This document shows positions 54,650 through 62,028 of a stretch of DNA of 62,028 nucleotides, one piece after another. The stretch comes from an uncultured Lachnospiraceae bacterium. GTDB lineage: Bacteria; Bacillota; Clostridia; Lachnospirales; Lachnospiraceae. The position numbers were made by a program, and so were the translations under genes. How positions within the stretch are numbered: the stretch's first letter is position 1; each line of letters opens with the position of its first letter. The stretch is taken from NCBI GenBank assembly GCA_902766825.1, contig CACXFB010000080.1:1-62028 (forward strand). Reading direction: 5' to 3'. Below the pieces are notes generated by a model that saw only the letters and a list, made by a program, of their open reading frames with translations, was not told where the DNA came from and made no database searches.

Positions 54650-54925
54650 GGCACACACCTCCTAATAATAACTAAACTCATTATATTATTATTATATACG
54701 GTTTTCAATATTCTTTTCTTTATTTAGAGATTTTTTCTCCAAATAAAGAAGCTGTATTATTAAAATGAGTGTTTTACATATTAATTCAGCCTCATTTTCA
54801 CCAACTTGATCACCCTTAATTATCCTTGGTGAATTATTAACAACTTCTGCTACTTACAAAAGTGGCTAACCCGTAATTTTCTCACGAATTATCCATCATA
54901 TACATTTTTCACCTCGTGAATACAC
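54650..54925. other. Intergenic region with hairpins only
   Basis: This 276-bp AT-rich spacer has a stem of TCTTTATTT with AAATAAAGA near 54718-54750 and a weaker TCACC/GGTGA pairing near 54808-54831. No open frame with a ribosome site is visible. It may hold the flavin reductase terminator and the RloA promoter. Confidence 0.4.
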
Positions 54926-55840
54926 TCATTTCTTCTTTTCCTTGGATCTCTTATCGTTAATCTCATCCATATGCTCTGCTGTTATCAGCTCAACATTATT
55001 TTCTCGTGCCCATGCTACACAGCCTTTAAGTACGGTCGGCAAAAATATTCTTGGCACATTCACGAGCTTTGCGCATGCCTCATCCGTAAACTTAATCTTA
55101 TCATCTATTCGGTCTGCGGCATACTTAACACTGTCAACCGTAGTCGATCTTATCGGAAGAAGTTCCGGTAGCGCACGTCTGAATTTTGCATACCAGAAAT
55201 TCTTGCTGTCACGATAGCCGTAATCGACAGGAATACGTGGAAAATCCTTTGCCCTGACACCGTTTAAGATTGCATTATAATATTTCTCTTTCATAAGAAT
55301 ATTATCAATCTTTAAGATAAATGTGGCTCCAAACTTTGATGTTATTCCGTTAAAATCATGATATGGCGGTTCATACCCGTCAAGCTGTCCCGGCAAATCC
55401 TTATCTGCCCCGTCTAATTCCCTCACCCAGGTACACTCAATTACCTGAAATGCTTCCGTTACCACCAAAGGCCTATCATCCCCCTCTGCAATTCCTTTTT
55501 CAAATGTGAACTTGCAATCCTTCATTTTCTCTTCCGGTGTATCTCCCGGCCATCCAAGCCTTACAACTTCTTTGAAGGTCTTTCTGTCATCTGTTACAAA
55601 ATTAATTGCACATTTTCCGTTTCTTAAAATATTCTGTGCGGTGTTAGAAGAATTGCGTGCATTTAAAAGCATTGCATAGTACTCTTTTCCCGCAACATAA
55701 TATGGCTGTACCAAGCTGTACGGCCCAACTGTAGTCTTTCCATCCTCCGTCAATGTACTGATAAGTACCGTAGGCATTGGAAAGAAAAGTGATGTCTGAT
55801 AGAAATTATCAACTATTCTAAGATTTTTAAAACTGCTCAA
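54926..55840 (-). CDS. Flavin reductase-like flavoprotein
   Basis: The N-terminal 165 residues match the FMN-binding split-barrel flavin reductase family (FPMPTVLISTL, VGPYSLVQPYYVAG, NSSNTAQNILRNGKCAINFV). The C-terminal 130 residues are an extension with a helical DEACAKLVNVPRIF part. It is 304 aa, cytosolic. Electron acceptor unknown. Confidence 0.85.
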   Translation of the reverse strand: MSSFKNLRIVDNFYQTSLFFPMPTVLISTLTEDGKTTVGPYSLVQPYYVAGKEYYAMLLNARNSSNTAQNILRNGKCAINFVTDDRKTFKEVVRLGWPGDTPEEKMKDCKFTFEKGIAEGDDRPLVVTEAFQVIECTWVRELDGADKDLPGQLDGYEPPYHDFNGITSKFGATFILKIDNILMKEKYYNAILNGVRAKDFPRIPVDYGYRDSKNFWYAKFRRALPELLPIRSTTVDSVKYAADRIDDKIKFTDEACAKLVNVPRIFLPTVLKGCVAWARENNVELITAEHMDEINDKRSKEKKK

Positions 55841-55927
55841 CTCACATGCCCTCCTTTTATTTCACTCCCATTTTACCCTAAATTTACTTTAATTTCACTA
55901 TAATTTCATTTAAACTCTAATTCAGCT

Positions 55928-56515
55928 TTATTTCACTGCCCCGCAAAACAACCCGTCACGGTTACAATAAAAATATATTTTTTTCACGCCGTTAATCTTA
56001 AACCTTGCCTTGGCATTTCCCTCCGGATAAAGCTTCACCATCTGGCACCTGTCAGCCGATACCGCCGCAATAAATGATATAAAATGGCTCTTTGTCATGT
56101 CATGTTCAATCCTTACATAATATTCATCTTCCACCAGCTCAACAATTATCTTATGAGCGTCATCTACCTGTTCCGCCTGCGCAGGAAGCAGCTGAATACC
56201 ATGGCAGTGGATTACCACGTCCCCCATCGAATGAATTATATTTCCACAGACCGGACACACATAAAATCTTGACCGCATCATGTTTGCCGACACATTTGTA
56301 TTTTGCACATGATTTCCGGAAATGAGCTCCGGCACCGATATTTTAAATGCATTTGCTATAGGCTCAAGCAACGTAATGTCCGGATATCCCTTTGCAGTCT
56401 CCCACTTTGAAACCGTCTTATCACTCACTCCTAAAATTTCCGCCAGCTGAAACTGTGTCATGTTGTTTCTTTCCCTTTGTTCTCTTATCGTTGTCCCTGT
56501 AATATATTGATTCAT
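55928..56515 (-). CDS. XRE regulator fused to a degenerate superoxide-reductase-like domain
   Basis: Residues 8-65 are a helix-turn-helix (MTQFQLAEILGVSDKTVSKWE). CPVCG (87-91) and HCHG (104-106) resemble the desulforedoxin Cys4 site with one Cys replaced by His. The C-terminal part has HDMTKSHF (138-145) and YCNRDGLF (183-190): two of the iron-binding His and the Cys of superoxide reductase are in place, but the final His is Asp187. It is 195 aa. It may sense redox or iron rather than reduce superoxide. Confidence 0.85.
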   Translation of the reverse strand: MNQYITGTTIREQRERNNMTQFQLAEILGVSDKTVSKWETAKGYPDITLLEPIANAFKISVPELISGNHVQNTNVSANMMRSRFYVCPVCGNIIHSMGDVVIHCHGIQLLPAQAEQVDDAHKIIVELVEDEYYVRIEHDMTKSHFISFIAAVSADRCQMVKLYPEGNAKARFKINGVKKIYFYCNRDGLFCGAVK

Positions 56516-56631
56516 CTTGTCTCCTTTCCAAAACGTTTTCTAATATACTTCACATGCTGATATTATAACTTTAACATTATTTGCACAACCTACGAAAAGT
56601 AGATGAGGCGGAGGGGCGGGGTGAAACGGGA

Positions 56632-56737
56632 GGTGAAACGGGGGACGGTTCTTCGTTCCAATGAGTCAGTAAGAACCGTCCCTAATGACTCACCTAATGA
56701 CTCAACCTTGGAACGAGGAACCGTCCCCCGTTTCACC
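56632..56737. repeat. 106-bp REPIN-like element
   Basis: Perfect 20-bp terminal inverted repeats (56632-56651 and 56718-56737) enclose a second inner pair around GAACCGTCC and GACTCA. An extra partial GTGAAACGGG copy lies at 56621. It sits between two convergent or divergent genes and codes for nothing. It is built from the same unit as copies 1 and 3. Confidence 0.85.
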
Positions 56738-56793
56738 CCATTGACTTATTCGAACGTATGTTCTATAATAATATCACTAAAAGAGGTGAGAAT

Positions 56794-57078
56794 ATGATTA
56801 GAACCAAGATACCTGTGGATGTCATATGTCAACATTCCCAGGACGGAGCGTTGATACCTATTAGAATTCGCATGAAAGATGCGGAAGGATTATTTCAGAC
56901 CTATACAGTAAAAGAATTCAAGGATTTATCCCACCAGGGATCAAGACTTATGCCCGACGGTGTTTATGTAACTAACGATATTTTTGTATTTGAATGCAAG
57001 ATCACAGTATTTGGCACAAAGAAATTAATCCGATTGTATTATGATACAGACAGTCTGATTTGGCATATGACTTATTGA
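56794..57078 (+). CDS. Conserved-looking small protein, 94 aa
   Basis: AGAGGTGAGAAT precedes ATG 56794; the upstream ATG 56758 has no site. The sequence is beta-rich, with Cys and His early (VICQHSQDG) and ends in DTDSLIWHM. No recognised domain. Function is unknown. Confidence 0.7.
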   Translation: MIRTKIPVDVICQHSQDGALIPIRIRMKDAEGLFQTYTVKEFKDLSHQGSRLMPDGVYVTNDIFVFECKITVFGTKKLIRLYYDTDSLIWHMTY

Positions 57079-57149
57079 TTATCCTGCTTCACTCTTTTTT
57101 CACATTTATGCGATATGATTATATCAACCAAGTATAAGGAGGTCTGCTT

Positions 57150-57482
57150 ATGTATATTGAAAATATAAATACCAATCCTGTTACTTCAACTTCAAACAAT
57201 GACATTTCACGCGAAGAATCTGCCATAAAGAATCAGATACTTTCCCTCCAAAAAAAGCTTCAGACTATCAGCAAAGAAACTCAGGACGAGAAAGAAGCTG
57301 AGCAAAAAAAGAAAGAAATTGAACAACAGATTGCACAGCTTGAACAAAAGCTTCAGGCTTTAAAGCAGCAAAGCAGCACTCAGTCAGGCAGCAAATCCAC
57401 TGATACCAATCAATACAATATTAATTTAAAGAACAAAATTAAAGAGCTTGGAAAAGGCAATTACATAGATGCTTATCTTTAA
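57150..57482 (+). CDS. FlxA-like coiled-coil protein
   Basis: At 110 aa, residues 20-75 form a heptad coiled coil rich in Glu, Lys and Gln (KNQILSLQKKLQ, EIEQQIAQLEQKLQ), matching FlxA-like proteins. The tail is Ser/Gln-rich and polar. AAGGAGG precedes the ATG. A flagellar role is uncertain because no flagellar genes are nearby. Confidence 0.75.
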   Translation: MYIENINTNPVTSTSNNDISREESAIKNQILSLQKKLQTISKETQDEKEAEQKKKEIEQQIAQLEQKLQALKQQSSTQSGSKSTDTNQYNINLKNKIKELGKGNYIDAYL

Positions 57483-57502
57483 TTACCAACTACCTGTTCT
57501 TT

Positions 57503-58105
57503 TTACACATCCCAAAAAATCGAATACAGCGCAACAGACGGTATGCTTACAAGAATTCCTGCAATGATATCCGAAAGCAGATTAATACCGCATATGGTTC
57601 TTACTATGACTCCAATAACCATAACAGCCACACATATTATGCGCAATATTAAAACCATCTTTTTGTTATTTTCAAGAAACAAACCCACAAGATACATCGT
57701 GCTGCTCATAGAAACAGCAATCAACATTATCATTCCACAATTTATATCTAATAATCTCAAGAATCCAAACTTTATTAATGCAATAATATACAATACAGTT
57801 GCAGCAAATATATCCTTATCCACACTGTTAATATCTTTATTTTTTATAAACTGAACAACTCCGATGCCGGTCCAAAAGATACATACCGCCAGCAACAATC
57901 CCCCAAGCAGCTGCGAGAAAAAATACACGCCCCTGAAATGCCCTATCTCAATGTCATAATGCCACAGTCCACGAAACCACCTGTTCATAGTAATCGTATA
58001 ATGTGACCCCAATAAATTATGCTCTTCAAATTTTACAAATAAAATCCACGCTAGCGCATATAAAAACGAATAAATAAAAATGCACACTTTTTTGCTGCTA
58101 TCCAA
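57503..58105 (-). CDS. PAP2-like membrane protein lacking the catalytic histidine
   Basis: About six spans in 200 aa. The last conserved block reads RTICGINLLSDIIAG, where PAP2 phosphatases have R-x-x-x-G-x-H-x-x-x-D: Asn replaces the His. Earlier acidic and Arg blocks are also weak. It is probably an inactive or diverged lipid phosphatase relative. AAAGGAGGAAG precedes the ATG. Confidence 0.6.
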   Translation of the reverse strand: MDSSKKVCIFIYSFLYALAWILFVKFEEHNLLGSHYTITMNRWFRGLWHYDIEIGHFRGVYFFSQLLGGLLLAVCIFWTGIGVVQFIKNKDINSVDKDIFAATVLYIIALIKFGFLRLLDINCGMIMLIAVSMSSTMYLVGLFLENNKKMVLILRIICVAVMVIGVIVRTICGINLLSDIIAGILVSIPSVALYSIFWDV

Positions 58106-58123
58106 TACACTTCCTCCTTTGAG

Positions 58124-58150
58124 TGAAACGAGGAACCGTCCCCCGTTTCA
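58124..58150. repeat. REP-type palindrome, copy 3
   Basis: TGAAACGAGGAACCGTCC and CCCGTTTCA is the reverse complement of copy 1 and is followed by TTTTTTCTTT on the plus strand. It lies between the PAP2-like gene and the Nudix stop. Confidence 0.8.
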
Positions 58151-58183
58151 TTTTTTCTTTTTTCAGCAAATTCTTTTAAATCT

Positions 58184-58711
58184 TTATAGAAATTCTCCGC
58201 TTTCATTTTCAACAAAATAGGAAAGGTCTTTGATTACACTGACCATTTTTCCACTGTGATACAGTGATAAAATCTCCTCCCGATTCATCCACGCATCCTC
58301 GGCAACTTCATCAGTTAACGCTTCCGACAGTAAAATGAGGCCGTCATATGAAAACAGATAAATATCGTTTATGTCATTTACTCTCTTGCCACCTGCGTAA
58401 TCACGAACCTGAGTTAATATTTTCCTGCCCTGTTCGGGGCTAAGGATAATGCCAACCTCTTCCTGCACTTCACGAATTGCAGCCTCAAGGCTTTTTTCCC
58501 CTTTCAAAACTGAACCGCCAACACATTCCCACATAAGAGGATATGTCTTTTTCTTTGCACTCCGCTTTGTCATCAAATATTGTCCCTTAGAATTACGAAT
58601 CCAGATATGGACAACGAGATGATACCCTTCTTCCGGCATTTCCTCTCCACGAATGTGCTCTCCAATAACTTCATTATTCAGGTTATATAAATCCCAGATT
58701 TCCATCGCCAT
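58184..58711 (-). CDS. Nudix hydrolase, IDI-like group
   Basis: The Nudix box GGSVLKGEKSLEAAIREVQEEVGI fits the GX5EX7REUXEEXGU pattern; the N-terminal EIWDLYNLNNEVIG and HIWIRN are typical of the isopentenyl-isomerase-like Nudix branch. It is 175 aa and hydrolyses a nucleoside-diphosphate-linked compound, unknown here. ATG 58711 has GGAGG 4 nt upstream; ATG 58705 is possible. Confidence 0.9.
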   Translation of the reverse strand: MAMEIWDLYNLNNEVIGEHIRGEEMPEEGYHLVVHIWIRNSKGQYLMTKRSAKKKTYPLMWECVGGSVLKGEKSLEAAIREVQEEVGIILSPEQGRKILTQVRDYAGGKRVNDINDIYLFSYDGLILLSEALTDEVAEDAWMNREEILSLYHSGKMVSVIKDLSYFVENESGEFL

Positions 58712-58743
58712 ATGTCCTCCATTAGCTGATATCCGTCATAGCA

Positions 58744-59064
58744 TCAGCCTTTTTTCTTCTTTTCCTGTTTCCTGACCGTTTTCTCCATCGATTCGTTGGC
58801 TTCTTCGTCCCAGACCGTTCTTTCCGGACCAAGTGTACCGTACATTGTATTTTCAAACGAATATGTCATTTTCTCTGACTTAATCAGTCTTTCATTATCC
58901 GTGTCATCTCCAAAAGTACCAAGTCTCATGTAGATATCCTGCGTTATCTCATAGTTGTACTGCTCACGTCCCTCACGACTTGTATAAATGATTTCGGCAA
59001 AGTACCGTCCTGTTTCGGGGTCATAGTAAGCTGTCCAATTATTGCCCTGCTTTTTTGTTTCCAT
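58744..59064 (-). CDS. Hypothetical protein, 106 aa
   Basis: A soluble, charged protein with aromatic repeats (WTAYYDPETGRYFAEI) and a basic C-terminus (RKQEKKKKG). AAAGGAG precedes the ATG. No family recognised. It lies 32 bp upstream of the Nudix gene on the same strand. Confidence 0.65.
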   Translation of the reverse strand: METKKQGNNWTAYYDPETGRYFAEIIYTSREGREQYNYEITQDIYMRLGTFGDDTDNERLIKSEKMTYSFENTMYGTLGPERTVWDEEANESMEKTVRKQEKKKKG

Positions 59065-59165
59065 ACTTTAGGTCTCCTTTTATTTTTGACAAATCCTCTT
59101 CAGTTTTTTTAAATCTCTTCTGCATTCGTCAAAGTCTTTTCTATTTTTTATCAATTCTCTAGCAC

Positions 59166-60158
59166 TCAACATGTAGAACAGCATAGAACTTTTTTCTCTA
59201 TAAATTCCACCCTGTCAAATATTCTCGGTTTAAATGTTCCTGTTACACCTACAGAAATATTCATCTCTTTGTTCACATAGATAATGTTTCCGCTGTCTCC
59301 TATCGCAGCGTAAACCTCTCTGTCCTCGTAGGGCTTATACCACAGATATCCGTATTCCATAAAACCGAAACGCTCACCAAGCTTCAAATAAGGCGTGAGC
59401 ATCTGTGTGATCCAGTCTTCTGACACAATCCTCGTTTTGGCAAACATTCCTTTGTTTAAGACCATATCGCCAATCCTGGCAAGGTCTCTCCCCGATGCAC
59501 ACAATCCCCAACCAGCCGTTACAGCTCCCTGCGGATCTGAATACCACTCATTCTTTCTTGGACCTTTGTTCATAAAGAAGTCAAACTGATCCTCTTTGCT
59601 GCTGGCACCATGAATTGTGTGCTCCGGGATTCTGAGCGGTATGAACAGATTCCTGTTTGCAAAATCAATGCATCTCTCCTTCGTTGCTCTCTCTATAACT
59701 CCCGCAAGTATCTGTATTCCAAGAGTTGCATATCTGAATTCTCCGGTTATTCCGTTGCGCCCTCCAAGGAAATCCAGTGCCGCCTTTGTCCAATCATCCG
59801 AAGTACATACTTTTTTCCACGGTTCTGACTTGCCCTTATAGGGAGCAGTCATAGTAAGAAGGTGCCTTATGGTGACATCGTATATTGTCTTTTCGCCTCT
59901 CTTAACCTGATAATCAGGGAAAAAATTTATGACTTTCTCGTCAAGACTCTCAATGGCTCCTTTATCAACAGCAATGCCTGTAAGTATAGCCATGATGCCT
60001 TTAGTCACAGAGTTTACATTGACAGGATCCGCTGTCTTAAATCCGCGCCAGCTATCCTCATACACGATTTCACCGTCTTTTATCGCACATATCTGACAAA
60101 TATTACTCTCATTTCCTTTGCTCTCGTAAATGTATCTATGAAGTTCTTCTTTATTCAT
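59166..60158 (-). CDS. Serine hydrolase, beta-lactamase class C family
   Basis: NSVTKGIMAILTG supplies the Ser-x-x-Lys nucleophile; the Tyr block is FRYATLGIQ (Tyr-Ala-Thr instead of Tyr-x-Asn) and the third motif region GDSGNIIYV. It is 330 aa with no signal peptide, so it acts in the cytoplasm or is an esterase rather than a secreted beta-lactamase. Confidence 0.85.
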   Translation of the reverse strand: MNKEELHRYIYESKGNESNICQICAIKDGEIVYEDSWRGFKTADPVNVNSVTKGIMAILTGIAVDKGAIESLDEKVINFFPDYQVKRGEKTIYDVTIRHLLTMTAPYKGKSEPWKKVCTSDDWTKAALDFLGGRNGITGEFRYATLGIQILAGVIERATKERCIDFANRNLFIPLRIPEHTIHGASSKEDQFDFFMNKGPRKNEWYSDPQGAVTAGWGLCASGRDLARIGDMVLNKGMFAKTRIVSEDWITQMLTPYLKLGERFGFMEYGYLWYKPYEDREVYAAIGDSGNIIYVNKEMNISVGVTGTFKPRIFDRVEFIEKKVLCCSTC

Positions 60159-60258
60159 AAAAGCCTCCTCTTAGGCAAGATTCAGACGTCCTAAGAAAAG
60201 GCTAATCGAATTAAAAATTGTTTTCAAGAAAAATCTTAAATTGTTTTGTTACATACCT

Positions 60259-60607
60259 CTATAAATCATTATCTTTTGAACCATGTTCATATATCACAAT
60301 AACATTATCAAAAATATTATTTAAAACTTCTTTTGCCCTGTCAATTAATTGTCCACATATGTCCGGTTCTTTGAAAAGAAATGAAATCTTTATTTCGATA
60401 GTTTTTATATTAGCAGCATCTTCTCCCAATCCGCCAAGATATTCTTTATATTGTTTTGTATCTATATAAAAAATATACGAATTCAATTTCTCTTGTAATA
60501 ATATTAAATGTCTTTTCTCATCTGACCAATCCATACCATCTGACAGTAATAATATTAATTTGCCCGTAGCTTTATCATAAGCTATCGAGTCTATTGGATT
60601 TTTTCAA
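60259..60607 (-). pseudogene. DUF6572-like gene with disturbed start
   Basis: A 91-residue frame from ATG 60534 encodes DWSDEKRHLILLQEKLN and further DUF6572-like sequence, but the same frame is open further upstream with NPIDSIAYDKATGKLILL, the usual start of this family. It has no start codon there. TTG 60607 precedes a run of six A; with five it would give MKNPIDSIAYD. So a one-base insertion or a non-standard start is likely. It overlaps the ankyrin gene end by 17 bp. Function unknown. Confidence 0.6.
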
Positions 60608-61322
60608 AATCCTTGTATTTAATCGACTGTGCATCGTTTATTAAAATTATATCCTTACTTCTAAAGTATTCCTGCATAAAATCACGCATAGGCTCCATTT
60701 TTTCCAAATTCAATCCGCTTTGCATATTTACCGGATTAAGTAGCATTACTCTACTGGTCGGACTGGCGCTTGGCTTGGCATAGTATCCTCTATCAGCCCA
60801 CGCAATAATATCTACACCATTTTCAATCAACAAATCTAATATCCGTGCCAGTTTATTACGCACCTCTACCTGAGATTCCATATATAAATTGGGATATAAT
60901 ATTATATTCCCGGCTTTCAAAACAGCCCAATTGAATGTTCCTAAACCATTTGAGGTAAATGAATTAACATTAGCCCCATTATTAATCAGCTTTTTCAATA
61001 TAATCAATGCTTTATCTGATATATCGAATTTCTTATAACAAAGAGAATCAATTATGGCTGTAATGGCGTCAAAAATAACTGGCATTCTTAATCCGTTATC
61101 TTCATCTTCTGCCTCACAGTAATTAATATCAGCTCCGTGATCTATCAAATAATCCGCAATCTCAATCTGACCGTTTTTTAAAGCAACCTGCAATGGCGAT
61201 TGTCCGTGATCCTTCTTTGGTGTCGGGCCGGCTACACAATTTACCTCTTCCGGCTTTTTATCTAATATTCGCTTTACTTCCTCAATATCAGAGTGCCTGA
61301 TTGCTGTAAATAATTTTTTCAT
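60591..61322 (-). CDS. Ankyrin-repeat protein
   Basis: The 243-aa protein has repeats with the ankyrin signature (GQSPLQVALKNGQIEIADYLIDHG, then a second and partial copies near 105-125 and 165-185). No signal peptide or membrane span. It starts at the TfoX gene's stop codon. It may mediate protein binding or immunity; function unknown. Confidence 0.85.
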   Translation of the reverse strand: MKKLFTAIRHSDIEEVKRILDKKPEEVNCVAGPTPKKDHGQSPLQVALKNGQIEIADYLIDHGADINYCEAEDEDNGLRMPVIFDAITAIIDSLCYKKFDISDKALIILKKLINNGANVNSFTSNGLGTFNWAVLKAGNIILYPNLYMESQVEVRNKLARILDLLIENGVDIIAWADRGYYAKPSASPTSRVMLLNPVNMQSGLNLEKMEPMRDFMQEYFRSKDIILINDAQSIKYKDFEKIQ

Positions 61323-61646
61323 TTATTTTTTTCCTCTTGCTTTTGCAGTTTTCTTTTCCGGAAGCTCTGCATACATACCATCCAGAAGTTCCACAATAAG
61401 CGCCAAATCTTCAAATCTGTCAAATACATACATCAGTGTCTTTGACCCTTCATACGGATAACGAAGTTCGCAATCTTTAAGCAGCCTGTCCGATGTCGGC
61501 GTTCTTTTCAAAAACAGTTCATTACCACAAATGTCACCTATCAGCTTACCATTGAAATATACAAGATATCCGCCCATCATGGATTTTATGACAATGTCAC
61601 CGGCTGTGGAAAAAATCTCCCTAACATATTCGTTATATTCATTCAC
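61323..61646 (-). CDS. TfoX N-terminal-domain protein
   Basis: MMGGYLVYFNGKLIGDIC and LMYVFDRFEDL fit the TfoX_N (COG3070) family; it is 107 aa with a basic tail and lacks the C-terminal domain of competence regulator TfoX. AAAGGAGGTAATC precedes the ATG. Role in competence is not implied for short members. Confidence 0.85.
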   Translation of the reverse strand: MNEYNEYVREIFSTAGDIVIKSMMGGYLVYFNGKLIGDICGNELFLKRTPTSDRLLKDCELRYPYEGSKTLMYVFDRFEDLALIVELLDGMYAELPEKKTAKARGKK

Positions 61647-61679
61647 TATGATTACCTCCTTTAAAAGTTCAAATAAATC

Positions 61680-62028
61680 CTATACATCCATGTGTTTTAT
61701 TATAGGCTCATATGGTGAAATAACATCAACAATGTGATTTTGGCAATATATCCCATAGTGTTTCCACCCTTCTGGCCAAAACGCCTCTGCTATGACTTTT
61801 TCAATTGCATTATCCATATAATCAAGCAATCGAGATTTTTCGAAAACAATAAAATAATTTCCATGTCCTATATCGTAGTCATCCCAACAACATAATGATT
61901 CATTTCTGGTTTGGTGCATAATATACTGTTCAAAAACTATCTCATATATTTGTTCTACGCTCGGATATAAAGGAGAACTATTCTTAAGCATCTCTTTTAA
62001 TTCAGGCATCTCTTTTAATTCAGGCATC
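61680..62028 (-). CDS. Hypothetical protein, possibly partial at window edge
   Basis: A frame of at least 115 residues runs to the window end. Its 5' part repeats an 18-bp unit twice (GATGCCTGAATTAAAAGA), giving MPELKE MPELKE, so the true start may lie outside. Aromatic-rich and acidic; no recognised domain. Function unknown. Confidence 0.55.
   Translation of the reverse strand, partial: MPELKEMPELKEMLKNSSPLYPSVEQIYEIVFEQYIMHQTRNESLCCWDDYDIGHGNYFIVFEKSRLLDYMDNAIEKVIAEAFWPEGWKHYGIYCQNHIVDVISPYEPIIKHMDV

Noticed and set aside
56603-56797. 64-codon open frame across the palindromic element
   Set aside because: It is produced by the REPIN-like repeat; the codons follow the inverted repeats and no protein family fits.
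59166-60158. Secreted beta-lactamase conferring resistance
   Set aside because: It lacks a signal peptide and has Tyr-Ala-Thr instead of the usual Tyr-x-Asn; a general serine hydrolase is more likely.

Overview
The window is low-GC Firmicute DNA, most likely from a gut-type Lachnospiraceae relative. Three things suggest this: AT-rich sequence, strong GGAGG ribosome-binding sites, and typical clostridial gene families such as LytTR/Agr-type two-component pairs, ECF transporters and fructose PTS. The genus cannot be fixed from the sequence alone. I saw no rRNA, tRNA, CRISPR array, phage structural gene or intact insertion sequence.

Left part (1-16.2 kb). A hairpin-rich 52-bp tandem repeat is followed by an 862-residue protein of unknown function and a phosphatidylinositol phospholipase C (PI-PLC) gene broken by one in-frame TGA. 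A LytTR regulator and an Agr-type kinase flank a guanine deaminase. Next come a Fur-family regulator with two CobW/COG0523 proteins (one only an N-terminal P-loop fragment) and paired palindromic operators, a DUF4143 ATPase, a PEP-synthase-like protein, and a regulator/ABC/permease/kinase module typical of peptide-antibiotic resistance.

Middle (16.2-26.4 kb). A transport operon runs leftward: two half-size ABC transporters, an ECF S component, EcfT and a double-ATPase EcfA. Upstream lies an operon of zinc-ribbon membrane proteins containing two diverged copies of a two-gene cassette, plus a methyltransferase and a small Cys-containing protein.

Conflict island (26.4-43.5 kb). Reading leftward from 43.5 kb: RtcB, XRE, RtcB2 and PrfH (RNA/ribosome repair); a small EF-hand-like protein; XRE plus an OLD-like ATPase plus a TOPRIM protein plus a frameshifted gene; macro domain, small kinase and Fic; then the most interesting locus. 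That locus is a dynamin-like GTPase and a 1184-residue HerA-type ATPase with a long Ser/Thr/Gly-rich insert, followed by an HNH-type putative toxin, a DUF6985-like protein, a zinc-metallopeptidase-like protein and a 96-residue protein. The two putative effectors share an N-terminal motif (Met-[Thr/Ser]-x3-Ala-x2-Phe-Trp-x-Lys) at almost the same residue position. This suggests a common targeting signal and an export or conflict system built from ATPase, GTPase and two effector/partner pairs.

Right part (43.5-62 kb). A fructose PTS operon (FruK, FruA, HPr, EI, DeoR regulator) carries an HPr without the regulatory serine. Then follow an SdpI/ArsR pair, a SUKH-LRR protein, an RloA/RloB (AbiL-like) defence pair, a flavin reductase, an XRE-superoxide-reductase-like fusion, REP-type palindromes, and small housekeeping or immunity-like genes (FlxA-like, Nudix, serine hydrolase, ankyrin, TfoX-N, a DUF6572-like gene with a disturbed start, and a partial gene at the edge).
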